Origin: Hirundichthys speculiger
Taxonomy: Eukaryota > Chordata > Actinopteri > Beloniformes > Exocoetidae
Assembly: GCA_018398805.1 (NCBI GenBank)
Contig: JAGFBZ010000814.1
Location: 4,139,001-4,203,000, forward strand
Length of the DNA stretch: 64,000 nucleotides
Reading direction: 5' to 3'
A program made the translations under genes and the position numbers. Shown here piece by piece: positions 45,431 through 58,488 of the stretch. Position 1 is the stretch's first letter; every line of letters begins with the position of its first letter. Under the pieces are notes generated by a model, which was not told the origin of the DNA, searched no databases, and saw nothing but the letters and a program-made list of their open reading frames with translations.

Positions 45431-46362
45431 GGGTCCTGAAATCTTCGTAGATCTGTGTATAGATTTGCCCATAAATCATCTCCTCACTAAAAGTCTGCTC
45501 TGGATTCATTAATGCTCTGTAAAACTCAGGTTTTCTTTTGTAAGAATGTGTGTAAAGTAATGAATGCCAAATGTTCGCATGTGGGGAGTCATCAGTGGGC
45601 CGCCCCGGTAGCACAGTGGTTAGGGCAGGCAGCCCATCATATACAGAGGCCATAGTCAAGGTCCAGACTACCGGGTGATTCTAAACTCGTAATCTACCGA
45701 ATTCAGCCGAAAAGGCAGTGCTGGTAACTTTGAGACCTGTCAGCCCTGAGGTTGGAGGAAAGAAAAAACAAAACAGGCCAGACCACAGCTCTTCCATTCC
45801 CTGTGCGACTAGGACTTAATGCATTTATGTAATACGGTTTCTTCTGTCCAACCAAGTATTCAAGAAATTAAGAGAAAGTGGCTACTCTGCTGCAGACAAC
45901 TGCAACATTTCTGTTATCTGAGAAACCTCTGTCAGGAATCCATCACAGCTTTGTGACACCATTGGTGTCTCTGATAGCCCGAGCCACTGCGTGAGGTGTC
46001 TGTCAACATATTAAGTCCATTTAATCAACGCACCAACACGTCAAGAAACACAATCTGAAGCTTAAATATGCAACATGCCCATTGACTAAGTATTATCTTA
46101 TTTAAAACACATGGTTTAAAATTATATTTAAAATTATATTGTGAGAATATAATATATGTCAGTCTCAGACTTTACAATTAACATTGTAAAGTCTTAGACT
46201 GACAGCAATGTTTATGTAAGCTCCTCATTTATACAAGCGCTACACATGGTTAGAGGCGGAGAAGCTACTAACCTTTTTTATAAATGTCAAAATACAGGCA
46301 ATTTTGCTCTGCTCACAGTTTATGCAAAAATCAGTTCTACTTACATTTCATGAATGAGACCC
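45431..46362. mobile_element. PIF/Harbinger-like insert with CTT duplication
   Basis: The flanking sequence would join as GGAGACCTT|GTCTGGATGGGA. The same motif is continuous in the relative at 32.2 kb (TTGTCTGGATGGGA), so the 932 bp between are an insertion. CTT occurs at 45428-45430 and 46363-46365 as a 3-bp duplication, and the ends read GGGTC.../...GACCC. A 3-bp duplication with short GG-starting inverted ends suits PIF/Harbinger. No transposase is seen. It contains a SINE head and a near-perfect hairpin. Confidence 0.65.
45600..45695 (+). repeat. SINE fragment with tRNA-like head
   Basis: GCCGCCCCGGTAGCACAGTG and GTTAGGGC resemble an A box, and AAGGTCCAGACTACC a degraded B box, as in tRNA-derived SINEs. 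Only the head is clear. Confidence 0.5.
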
Positions 46363-47045
46363 CTTGTCTGGATGGGAGCATATGTTGCTCTTAAATCTCT
46401 ATGTATTCTTCAGCAATGACAGTGCCTTTCCAGGTGTGTAAACTGCCCTCGCCATAGGCACTAATGCAACCCCATAACTGACTGCTGATAACAAGTTGGA
46501 TAATCCCTCTCCTCTTTTGACTGAAGGACACAGTGTCCTTGGTTTCCGAAAGGAATCTCAAATTTTGATCAATGTTTTCCATTCAGCCCCATTCAGATCA
46601 TCTTAGATGAGCTTTGACCCACAGAAGACGGCAGTGATCTTGGTAAATGTCTACATATGGCTTCTTTTCATGGTACAGCTTTTATTTGTATTGGGGGTTG
46701 TAGAACAAACTGTGTTCACAGACAGTGATTTCTGGAAGAGTTCCTGAGTCCATGCAGTGATGTCAAGTAGAGAATCATACCTGTTTTTAATGCAGTCACG
46801 TCTGAGGGCCCGAAAATCACATGGATCCACTTTTGACCTTCAGCCTTGTTCCATGCGCTCGGACACCCCCTAATACTCTGAATCTTTTGGCAATATTATG
46901 TACTGTAGATGGTGGGATTGGCAAAGTCTTTGCAATTTTACCTTGAGGAACATTTTTTTCCGAAATTGGTTCCACAATTTGTAGATGCAGTTTGTCACAG
47001 ATTGTTAAACCTCTGCTCATCTTTTCTTTACATCCAAGAGGCTGT

Positions 47046-48932
47046 CTTTTTTTTGTTTGTTTGTTTTACCTTTCATTTGAATCTTACACAGTTGAGATTA
47101 TCTTTTTGTGATAGATTGGGTAATTGAATTAATAAGCATTTTGACACATGAAATGGCACGCTATTGTATTGAATGGACTCTGTGCAATGGTAGGTTTAAC
47201 CTGAGTGTTGCTCTCACCGCCCCAATCCATGCATTGCTGACCATAAAACACTCTGTCTGCACCTTTACCCCAGACAGACAGGCCGTGTTTATGTGACTTA
47301 ATTCTTTAAAAGGAAGCCCAGACCCACTCAAATGAACTTTTCCCCCACTCACCAATGTTTTTACAGCTTGGGATGGTGGAAGTCTGCTGTCTCACAGGAG
47401 GATCACATGCAAATGTGTAAATGTGAGTGTGTTTGTGTCTGTGTTTTTCTGTTTTCTTTACTCGATGGACATATGTTGCCCTGGTGTTTCAGGAAACCAG
47501 CAGGTAAACTCTGGTAAACCGGGCCCTGACCTCTAGCCTGGATTCACTGAGGTTAGATAAGGTTATTGTCTGGGTCACATTTGTGACTGATGTGGAAACT
47601 GCTGATGCCAAGGCGTTTGGGTTTGACGTGTCTGTCACAGAAAAGCATCACTAATTAGTGTGATATTGTCCTAGCTTGGTTTGTGGTAAGTTGTTGAATA
47701 TCATGAACTCTCAAGAAACATCTGAAAACAAAATTGTCTTGTACCATAACAGTGCTTGTACACAAATATGAAAATCTAAAATTGTTACAAAACATATTGT
47801 GATTATAGGCAGAAATTAAGACAATAGAATCTAGTACCACGGATCATGATGTGTAAGGGGGCAGCACTCCCACTCATCCAGAAGCTTTAGATTTGGGTCT
47901 TTCGGGTGTTACCCCACACTAATAACATTTGGTTATTCCAGGCGAAGTAGATGGCACTAGCGTAGCCATCAGTGCTGATCTTTTCCTTATCGAAAACGGA
48001 AACATAGCCCGTGAGATTTCTTTCTTGTGAGATTTCTGAAAGTCAGCACACTAACATTATTCTTCATTTTGACCTCCCTCTCATGCTGAATCAGTGACTT
48101 CCATCATCTCTGTGCAGAGAGATCTTTTGGCCACTTTACCCACATCATTATCAGTCATGAAGGGATAGATGCGTAGTGTCTTTGCTTTGGATCTATGTGA
48201 TTTACACTCTGCAGCATTGAAATAGTACACCAGGTACTACAAAGGTGAAGGTATCAAATGAGGTAAAATGAATGATCTGTATCGCTGCCACAAGATGGAT
48301 AAGTATAGCACCATTTATCAGTTCTCGTATAGCCGCTATTTCCTTGTTGCTAAATCCTGCAAAAATGCATCACTTTATCAGGTCATTGAGTGCAGGCATT
48401 ATGCCTCAGTTATGTTTTTGTTTTTTTCCTCACAGAATTATTCTTTTTCCCGTTAGGTAACCCTAATATGAGTTCATAGTAATAGACAAACATGATCCAC
48501 TGAGAATACCAGATTTTTTTGTGAAAAGATGTTTTGCAATGTATTTAACTTGCAACTCTTTTTTGAGTAAGTAATATGTTGGCTCATTTTCAAGAATCAA
48601 TTGTTAGAAATAAACAGAGGATACAAGAAAAGCTGAAGGACATTTTAAGTGCTGCCCGATGTTGTAACCCTGCCACATATGGATGGCAACAGTTACTCAC
48701 ATTTCTGTAAGTGCATTGTGAGCAGCTGCAGCAAATGTTGGCATTTATTCTGTAAGTCCATGGAACTCTACCCAAAAAACACAGCATCAATCTTTCAAAA
48801 GGCATTCTCCAATTAGTTTTCATTTACATTAACAACAATGCATCTACATTGTTGATTTTATGATAGAGGTATAAATCATTCACAGTGTCATCAATTACCT
48901 GGAAGACCCATTAGGATAGAAATTTCATCATA
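47046..48932. other. No gene seen
   Basis: Non-coding sequence with a TTTG tract at 47049-47067. Nothing else was recognised. Confidence 0.6.
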
Positions 48933-48934
48933 TA

Positions 48935-50482
48935 CAGTGCTGTGAAAAATATTTGCCCCCTGACTTCTTCTTTTTTTTTTTGTATGTTTGTCACACTTAA
49001 ATGTTTCAGATCTTCAAACATACTTAAACATTAGACAAAGATAAGCCAAGTAAACATAAAATGCAGTTTTTAAGTGGTGATTTTATGTATTAAGAGAAAC
49101 AAACTATCCAGACCTACATGGTGTGAAATATGAAAAAGTAATTGCCCCTACACTGTGCCACCCTTAGCAGCAACAACTGCCATCAAGCCTTTGCAATAAC
49201 TAGCAATGAGTTTTTCACATCGCCATGGAGGAATTTTGGCCCACTCTTCTTTGCAGAATTGTTTCAATTCAGCCACATTGGAGGTTTCGAAGCAAAAACT
49301 ACCTTTTTAAGGTTATGCCACAACATCTCAATTGGATTCAAGTCTAGACTTTGACTAGGCCACTCAGAGGTAGACTTGCTGGTGTGGTTTGGATCATTGT
49401 CCTACAACAGAACCCAGTTGTGCTTCAGCTTGAGGTCATGTACTGACAGCTGGACATTTTCCTTCAGGATTTTTCGGTAGAGCGCAGAATTTATGGTTCC
49501 ATCAATAATAGCAAATTGTCAAAGTCCTGAAGCAGCAAAGCAACCCCAGATCATCACACTACCACCACCATATTTGACTGCTTGTTCTTTTTCTGAAATG
49601 CTGTGTTACTTTTATACCAGCTGTAACAGGACATGCACCTCCCAGAGAGCTCAACTTTTGTTTTGCTAGTCCACAGAATAATTTCTCCAAAATCTTGGTT
49701 TTCATCAAGATGTTTTTGGCAAAGGTGAGATGAGTCATAATGTTGTTTTTGGTCAGTAGTGGTTTTGGCCTTCAAACTCTGCCATCATGCCATTTTTAAC
49801 TAGTCTCTTTCTTACACTGAACACTGACCTTAACTGAGGCAAGTGAGGCCTATACTTCCTTAGATGTTGTTGTGGGTTTTTTTGTGACCTCTTGGATAAG
49901 TCATCGCTGTACTCTTGGGGTAATTTTTGTAGCCTGCCCCCTCTTGGGAAGGTTCACCACTGTTCCATGTTTTCTCCATTTGTGAATACTCAATGTGGTT
50001 CACTGGAGTTCCAAAGCTTTAGAAATGGCTGTTAAACCTTTTCCAGACTGATGGATGTCAATTACTTTGTTTCTCATCTGTTCCTGAATTTCTCTGGATT
50101 GCGGCATGATGTCTTGCTTTTTTTGTTTTTTGTTTTTTTTTTTTCCTTTGTCAAACAGGTTCTATGTAGGTGATCTGACCTGTGAAATTGATTTCACAGG
50201 TTTGGCAGTAATCAAGCCAGTTAAACTGAACTCAGCTTTCCAAAAAATTGTGATTCACCACAGTTACTTCATGGTTTACCAAGGGGCAATTACTTTTTCA
50301 TACAGGTTTGGATAGTTTTTTTTCCCTTAATAAATAAGATCACCATCTAAAAACTGCATTTTTTGTTTACTAGGGTTATCTTTGTCTAATATTAAAGCTT
50401 GTTTGATGATCTGAAGTATTTAAGTGTGACAAACATTTAAGGAAAAAATGAGGAAGGAGACAAATACTTTTTTTCTGTACTG
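48935..50482 (-). mobile_element. Mariner-type transposon with ~200-bp inverted ends
   Basis: The ends CAGTGCTGTGAAAAATATTT and CAGTACAGAAAAAAAGTATTT (right, reverse complement) are flanked by TA (48933-48934 and 50483-50484). Inverted similarity extends inward about 200 bp: GTCACACTTAAATGTTTCAG and AAAATGCAGTTTTTAAGTGG on the left answer to sequence at 50345-50440. The minus strand carries transposase pieces such as FGEIILWTSKTKVELSG (49554-49775), where the second catalytic Asp of 'W.DE' has become Ser. The element is dead and frames are broken. Confidence 0.82.
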
Positions 50483-50484
50483 TA

Positions 50485-53400
50485 ATAGTGGCTGTCACAC
50501 AAAAAAAACTTCGGTTTGATACGATTATTTCCCCTAGAAAACAAATACAGCCATAGAAGCAACATGAAACCCTATGGACCACCTTACTCTAAGAATCAAG
50601 AGTTTGTTTTTTTTGGCTTTAATTTATTGCCATTATGTAGTATAGACAGATGACATGTCTGGTGGGACAGAACTTAACCTATTTGGGCAGAGTAACAATG
50701 TCTAACACTAGCTACTCTTTCATCCTAGAGTCATCATTTTTCTAATTAGATCTTTACACAGAATCAAGCTGGTGGCAGGATCCTGTTGTTTGGTTGATTA
50801 TCAGAAGCAGCACAGGAAGACTGCAACATGGATGAATGCCACCAAATACATGAAGAAAATGAGCTTGTAACTGCCCACAAAACCTGACGTCAGGGTATTA
50901 GGGCAATAATTCAGCTATCAGAACAACATTAACCAAAATTAATTTGGGATCAGGAAAGAAATTGTAAAATCTACTATTTTAGTTAATAAAACAGGTATTC
51001 AGTTAGGCAACTCTGATAATGCTACCTCAAATTTTTCTCTGAAAAGTGTCATCTTTGTTCTTCAGTTACCTTTGTGCCACGTAAATGCATTTTAATCGTT
51101 TCTCCTTATTCGTACTCTAGCCATCATTCCAGAGAAGAGATGAAAGCTGTTATGCGAAAAGGAAAACAACCTGGCATGTGTTAATGTCCAACAAGGTTCA
51201 ATGAAACACTTTTACAATTTGCTGCAGTATAACAGGTTTTTATAATGTCATTATCATCTTAGTGCCAGATTTGCCCATGAGGGCTATTGTGTATTCACTC
51301 TTATTAGTTCCTCAGATTTGCCCATTTGTCCTTCTACTTCTCGCCTTGGAGCCAATCACTGCAACAGAATCTCTAATAATTACCCCCTCCTTGGTTTTTT
51401 GTCTTTTTCTTTTTCCTCTTGCGATTTCTTCTGAATTTTTAGTTTGGATCTTTTTAAGTTGCTATAGGGCATGCACCAATTGTCATGATTGTAAATGTGT
51501 GTATTTCTTTAGATTAAAGCAGTTTCCATTTAAACGTGTGTATCTACAATGTACAGTTTCATAGCCTTTATTTATTTATGTTTACATTTTGACTTGAATT
51601 GAACTGAAGTATTATTTAAAGATAAGTGTTTCACTTTTGTAGAAGTATAAAACAGTGTGCACCTATAGTTGCACATTATGCTTTTTTTTTCTTTTTGCTC
51701 TGAGTGTTGTTTATCTTTCACAACAAGGCTCTTATCTCTCTCAGTATTTGGGGTCAGATGGGGGTGCTAATGTGCAATGTACAGTTCAGCATGATACAGT
51801 ACAGCAGGACACTGGCTGCTTTGGAATTCTCAAGCCTCTTAGCTGCTGCGGGTAGTGTCCATCCTTAGTCACTCAGAGGGCATCCCCAGATTAGTGCTTC
51901 ATGGACATGGATCTCATTTGCCCATATGGTCTTTTTCTCATTGAGTTGATATAGACTTTAATCTGCCCAGCCTTTCCTCTAACATCAACATGTGGCAACT
52001 ACTTAAGGGGAAAGGGCAAAAAAATAGATAAATAATTAAAAGCACACACACAAACCATGCACAACATTTGATGGCCACAGCATCAACACAGGATCAAGTC
52101 TTAAAATAGTTAAAAAGTGGTAAATGGCAAAATAACAACATGCTGGGTTTTTGTGGCTTTGTACTGGCTTTAGATGCATTCCCTGGGGTGGAATTAATCC
52201 AATAAGGCACAGAGGGGCACAGCAAATCCTTGCCACTGCTAGTATTATGACTCTTATGAATTGTCTTCATCTGATACTCTCTCAGGATCACTGGAGTCCC
52301 ATTAATATAGCAGAGGTTGCCATGCAGTAAGTGTCAATGTAGTGTTACTGGGCAACTAAACTTTGCTTTTCATCACTATTGGCTTTGACCTTTTCATTGT
52401 GAAGACGAGAGGATAATCAAGCCAAATGTGCAGAGCTGATAGTGACATTTTAACTCCCTATTGGAAGAGTTACATTTAGCAACTTATTTCTTTAAAATTA
52501 CCACTGCTGTTTCTGACCAAGGAAAGTGCAGAAACAAAATGTTCAGAGTTGCTGTTTACCGTGCCAGCAAGTAATGAGATAGGTTGTGTTGATCCCACAC
52601 TGATGCTAAAGGATCTTAAACCTCTTTTCCTGCGTCTAACTGGCATCCTCTGGCTAATGCTGCTCCAGGTAGCACTGACTGACCTTTAACCTGTGTGTCA
52701 CCTGACTTTCTATATTTGACTCAGTATCAATGTGTCATATACTGAAACATGTTGTGTACAGCTAACTTGATTTTTTTTTACTTTCTAAACAATATCTATT
52801 CAATATCTGAATCATGCCTTACTTAGCATCTTTATTTCTTTTTTCTACGTTTGTTTTAAGCGGTCTATTAAATTGAGATGTTGTATTTCTAGAATCTTGT
52901 TTTATAGAGCATGTAAAGTGTGTATATTTGAAACACTAGAATTTAGAATTTTGCCACTGATGTTTTCCTACTTTTTTATTAGATATATTTTCTATTACTC
53001 ATTTTTGTCTTTTAACTCTAGCACTTAAAAGTTATTTTTAAAGTTTCATCAGTGGCATGTCTCATTGGACAATGTGGTTTCATGCCTTGAGCCTTTATCG
53101 TGGGGTAAAGATATGAGTACACACATTCCTACACTGATAGAAACTTTTTTTTTTTTTTAACACGTGTGTGTATCTTCCTAAAATGAAGAATGCTGTGTGT
53201 ACAGCCTTGTTATCAGGGTGACCTAGAGACAGACTGGTTATCACCCATGTGAACCTCTCAGGGCTAAACTACATAGTGAGCGGAAAAACGCCAGTCCAGT
53301 CCAGTCCCTCCCCAACCGGTCAGCCAGTATGTCCACCTACTGCAGGGCACACCTCTTATCTTATCAACATAGACAGGCCACTCGCTTGCACACACAAACA

Positions 53401-56400
53401 CTAAAGGTGCATGTACGCTTACAGATTTACATGAACACAGAGACACTTGAGCCTGAAACATGTAGATACAATTAACTACACAGCCCCAAAGATTCACACA
53501 CTACACATATCAACTCTAACATTGATCTTTGTCCACTCTGGACTTCCAGATATAGCTGCCCAAAGAACTACAAAATACATTTTTCTTCTGGATTGGCTCA
53601 CACCCAAGAAACTATGATTCTCCAAACTGAAAGCTCACTGAGTGCTGTCTTTTGCAGGTTAGACATTTTTACTCATAAATATGTCGTACAACTTCTCTTG
53701 AAAAAACAAAAACAAATAAGCCCAAATTTAAAAAATAAATTAAATAAATAAGTCCCTTCGATATCGTGTGATCTTCCCTCCATTTACCTTTACTCTACCT
53801 TTTCATTTCCTCATAGGTTCTCCAGCCACACAGGATTTTTTTTTATTTGTATTTATTTTTATTTTACCTTTACTCTTCAGAATCAAAAATATTGGGTGAT
53901 TATTTGATGCACACGTTCTAAATTCATATTTGGTGACATTTTATTTACTATTTATTTAGCTTATTGATTGTTTCTTGTTTTCAGAGTGCATGCAGTGCAG
54001 CTTTTCTTTGCCTCAGTCCTGCCCTGTACACAACATGGGGTCAGATAACCAAACCCAAGCAACGGAAATAAATGGTCTTGCACTTTGTGTCTGAAACACT
54101 TCATGAGCACTAAATGAGGTTGGCACCAGGCATTGTAGGATATTCTAGTAGAATTGGGGGGAGAGTGCATTACATTTGGCATCAGGCAGCTATCAGGTAG
54201 TAATTAGTATAGCTAACATCCTAGATGAAGGAGTGAAGTCTAGGTCAGGGTAAAAAACTTCAATGGTCTTAGTAGGTAAAGGTTGGAGGCCAAGCTGAGT
54301 ATAAGCTCATGCCGTGCCTGCTTAGATTTGCTGAAATCCGGGTTGCCCTTTGGCCTCGAGGTGTTGCAGCCAGTCACATGTCATGCTGGCTCCCATGGAC
54401 TAAGCTGAATCTGTTCATATTATATTGTCTTTGTAGTTCCTACTCCAGACCCATAAAATTCAAAAGATTTAGTCTTACAGGATGAGGCTTTTGACATAGG
54501 TGTTACCTTACAGCTTAAACTCATGCGTGGCATTCTGGCCCTTCTCTGGCCCCAAATCATCCTTTCCATGTCATTCAGACAGGCCTTTGGACCTATCAAC
54601 AGATAAATGAATACATGTTTGGATGAACAGTGGACAAGAAAAACATGGATTATTCACCGCATTCTAAAAATCACAGCGTAATCTCTTCTTTATATGGGAA
54701 AAATGGTGTGAATTTTTTGTTTGAAAGCAGCATATATGTGTTTAGATGGCTGTGGGTTCAGCGAGAATTCATTCCTGCTTCCTCAAAAAGCCTCTAATCC
54801 TCTAATGCAGCCATAATCTCTTTTAATGCATTGAATATTAATCGCTAAATCACATGATAATAAAGTGATATGAAAATGTTTCATTCAAATGGCATAGAAC
54901 ATTAAGGATTTAGATTCAACACAAGGGTCTAATCATAGCCGATACACATTATTTGTCATGTTTACTTTGTCATAGGGGTTATGTCCTCAGCTGGCTTGTG
55001 ACGTTCACATTGCACAGGTTAAAAGTTCACCAACCATCTAACAATTATCTGTCTTTTTGGACATATCAACACAACCTTTGGCTCATCTTTAAATAAAATC
55101 TTATTGTGAAGATGCAAGTTTGTTTACCTTTTTATGGTTATGATGGAAAAAAAAAGAAAGATTTGAACTATATGAACTTTGCTGCATTTCATTTATTCAG
55201 TGTGCTATTTGTAGTACTTTTCATCTCTTGAATCCTGGCCTAGTTTCTGTATCTTGTTTTTGGAAACATGAGCTAAGCTGTAGTGCACAAGCCATTAGAT
55301 CGCTGCACTGTATGCCTCACCTTTGGCCTGTTAAATCTCTGCCCCTCCCTTGGTAAACCCCTCCCCACATCTGCCCGCTTCATGCCCTGCCCCATCCCCC
55401 TTGCCTCTTAGAAATGATATTATATTGTTTGGATCATCCTCCCTGTCTTCCTCCATACAGTAATCCTATTTGCTCTGTCATGTGTTGGTGCTCACAGATG
55501 GTCTGTGTGTGGTATGACACCCAGCTCACTTACAGCTGCTTGGAGCTCAGTGGCTCCATTGTCTCTCACCCACATCCCAGAGAGGGTGGTCCTGCAGAGA
55601 CACAAATATCTGGGTTTAACCACTCAGTCAGACACTGCTGTTTAGATAGAAATAAGTGCAATGTTTTCAGAAAGAAATGCCTATCAAAGTCTAAACTTTA
55701 GCCCTTGTCCTTTACCTTTCCTCATTTATTCAGAAATTTCTTATAATGACATTGTTAAGATAAGTAACAGAGGTGTAAAGTCCAAAGTGGGAAAGAAGGA
55801 TGTTATATGGGTAAGTCTGGGTGCAGGTGGGAGGCAGAGTGTTCCCACTCATGACTGAGGCATGGGCAAAAGGAGAGGGAGAAAACACAGCAGGGTGAGA
55901 GGTCTTTGGCAGCAGTCCAACAGTTGGCGTCTCTGTGTCCACATTTAGTTCCAGCTGAGTGCCCACAGTGGGCATGAGTGTGCTGCCTTCACTCTGACCC
56001 CTCGAGTGAAAACCACTGCTTGCCTGTTTCCACCAGCCTTTTTGATTTATCCCTTTCCTCCCTTTCTATCCCTCTCCTACTCTTGAAATTTTAGAAGTGG
56101 CTTAGCACCATCCCAAACAGTGACATTTTGGAATTGATTTGTCAAAGCAGTAAAAAGGGTTTGTCATAAAAAAGGGTTTGCATTAGACAATGAGTATCGA
56201 AGCTATTAAACAACCCTTAACCAAGAAAAAAAGCAAAACTATTAAGATCTTTTTTATTTTCTGCCAGTCATTCTAAATAAATCACATGTTGTAACTAAAT
56301 TGTTCATGCCAAATAACCAAGAAATACATTTTATCTATCTATATATAATATACACACACACATTTGCACACACCAATGTATTTCATTTGTGATTGGAACT

Positions 56401-57256
56401 TACTCTCAAGATGAGATTGCTCACTTGTTGTATAGTTTCCTTCCCCAGTATTTGAGGAATTTCTGTCAACACCATGGCCTTGACACTGACTCAGACAATA
56501 TTAGTGTTGGAGCAAGTACGCTGACAAGGTTTTGTAGACTTATGGGAGGGAAAAGACTTGCAGTGACAAACTCGATGAGTACTCTATTAAGTTAAACCTC
56601 TGCGTGACAGCATTTACTATGTCTTCTCCTCTCCTTCACTGTTATCCATTTCCTTTAGTACATAATATTTAACTTTTTCTTATATCTTTCATCTTTGTTC
56701 TTTCCTCAAACAACCTTTTTAACTTACCACAGTCAGAAAATCCATGTTTAGACATTGTAGCTCTTAATTTAAAAATTCAGAGCTAACTTTGAAGAAAAAT
56801 ATTTAGTATACTTGTAATGTTGATAGTTATGTATAAGGTAGTACAATGTTCAATTGTAAAATTACTATTCTATTTTTTCTAAACAAGAAATATAGCATGT
56901 ATGCAACATTCAAGTTTTGTTTTAACTTCATGTGGTTCAGTTTATTTTGAATAGAACAGAATTAATTTTCTTTAGTTTAAACATACAGAAAGACCTTTTG
57001 GCTCTTTGATGAATAATGTGAAAGCAAGGTACCTGAGCAAATGTAAAAGTTATTTTAATGTCTATTGTAACTTTTAAAAATGAGCAAGACTGCTGTTTTC
57101 CAGTATCACACTAAAAGGTAATTCTATTGGAAGCATACTACCAAAACTGTATGATGCCCAAAAAATGTCTAAAACTAACAACTAAATCCAAGGGTGCTTT
57201 TGATTGCACTTTAAAAAAAAAAAACATTCTGTTGCACAATAAGAGCATCACTTTAC
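50485..57256. other. Long gene-free stretch
   Basis: No repeat family or convincing exon was recognised. The block 54740-54865 is AT-rich but unique-looking, with TTAATGCATTGAATATTAAT and ATCGCTAAATCACATGATAA, and may be conserved. An acceptor-like CTCACAG at 55496 precedes an open frame but lacks a matching donor. Confidence 0.55.
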
Positions 57257-57261
57257 CTTAT

Positions 57262-58483
57262 CAGGGCATGAAATTAGAATCTTTACCAAGTAGCCCCTGG
57301 TTACCAGGTTTTTAAAGTTGGTAGCCAGCTAGCAATTTTGGTGGCCAGTGTTTTTCGTCGCCCCATACGCCCCGTAGACTGCTGACATTATCATGGACAC
57401 TCAATGGCTTCAAAGGCCTCTAGCATCTGTAGTTGACATTTCTCCAGCACATCCTCAGTAAATCCATCAGGGAAACAATATTGTAATAGTGTGATATTAT
57501 GAAACATCTGCACCACCTCACTATATCTGCCAGGAGATCTAAGCTTCCTGGAGAAAAACTGGAATCTGCATGAAAGAAACTACAAGTTTGGAAGTCTTTT
57601 TAACAGTCATGCAGTAGCTTTTTTTGCCCACATTTCAGTAGAAAATCCCACAACAAATTAAACAATTTAGCACTGCAGTTTTTTTTTTTGTTTTTTTTTT
57701 TTTTGGGGGGGGGGGGGGTGATAGACAGAATTTCAATAGGAAATTTCATCAGTTCACTAATGTTTTTTTTTTTTTTTAAATCAATGTCAATGTGATCAAG
57801 AATAGCTTGTGGGTCTACCTATATAATGTATATAGGGTAATAGAAATATTTTGATAGATCGCGTATGAAAAACCTCTATTAGCGCCCACTATCACTACAT
57901 TTCAGAAGCGTTTACAAGCATGTGTTGTAAGCCAGCCTGGCCCTTTAAGGGGGGGTGGCCTGATGGGTAATGTTGTTTGTGAGGTGCAGGCGGCTGAATG
58001 GAGCAAGTGAAGTGAGCATGAGCATGAAAATACAGACTGGGTAACATTGTCAGTTCCGTGCAGTGCCTGAATAAAGTGTCGTTCCAAGCAGAGAAAACCG
58101 GAATTTTTCTTTTGTTTTCACTGGCGTGTTACCCGCTTGTCACGAGTCTGGAATAGTACAGTACGGCGGTTTCCCTACTACGGTTTGGAGACCAGGGGCC
58201 ATACGGTAACACATGAAAGCGCATTTTGATGTGATGCGATGTGCACCCAAAACATGGCCACTTTTCACCAAATAATCTTTGTTTCTAAATTATTTAGATA
58301 TGTTTGCCTTGGTGACACATGACAAATGTGCAGAAATCATAGAAAAAAAATCAATTTTTCTTCTAAGTTGATGGTGGATTTTGTGGCCCTCTCGTCCACT
58401 GGTGACAAGGCAGAAAAAAAACAGTCAAAATGGTCAAATATTGGTCACATTTGGCAACCAGTTAGTCACGATTTTATGCCCTG
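57262..58483. mobile_element. hAT-like element containing a relative of the 30.5-kb repeat
   Basis: The ends CAGGGCATGAAATTAGAA and CAGGGCATAAAATCGTGAC (right, reverse complement) are inverted. The direct repeat CTTAT flanks both (57257-57261 and 58484-58488). CAGGG ends suggest hAT; a 5-bp rather than 8-bp duplication is unusual. Inner arms also pair (CTGGTTACCAGG on the left, TTGGCAACCAG on the right). The centre (57920-58215) is homologous to the interior of the MITE at 30482-31168. A T-run followed by 14 G lies at 57690-57718. Confidence 0.6.
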
Positions 58484-58488
58484 CTTAT

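Larger units (their letters stand above)
44990..47045 (-). mobile_element. Mariner-type transposon, interrupted by a Harbinger-like insert
   Basis: Minus-strand parts of a Tc1/mariner-superfamily transposase are visible. An N-terminal helix-turn-helix lies at 47020-46817 (KNVPQGKIAKTLPIPPSTVH then NIAKRF). A middle block lies at 46582-46391 (QLVISSQLWGCISAYGEGSL and HTWKGTVIAEEYIEI). The left arm 44990-45130 (AAACAGAATGCAATGATTGG and CTGAAACTGAGACATTTTAC) matches the terminal repeat arm of this family. The 32.0-32.9 kb element is a relative. Frames are broken, and 45431-46362 is a later insertion. Confidence 0.72.

Noticed and set aside
55497..55585. Exon after the acceptor CTCACAG with peptide MVCVWYDTQLTYSC
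   Set aside because: Acceptor tract is weak and the only nearby donor (GAGG|GTGGTC) is poor.
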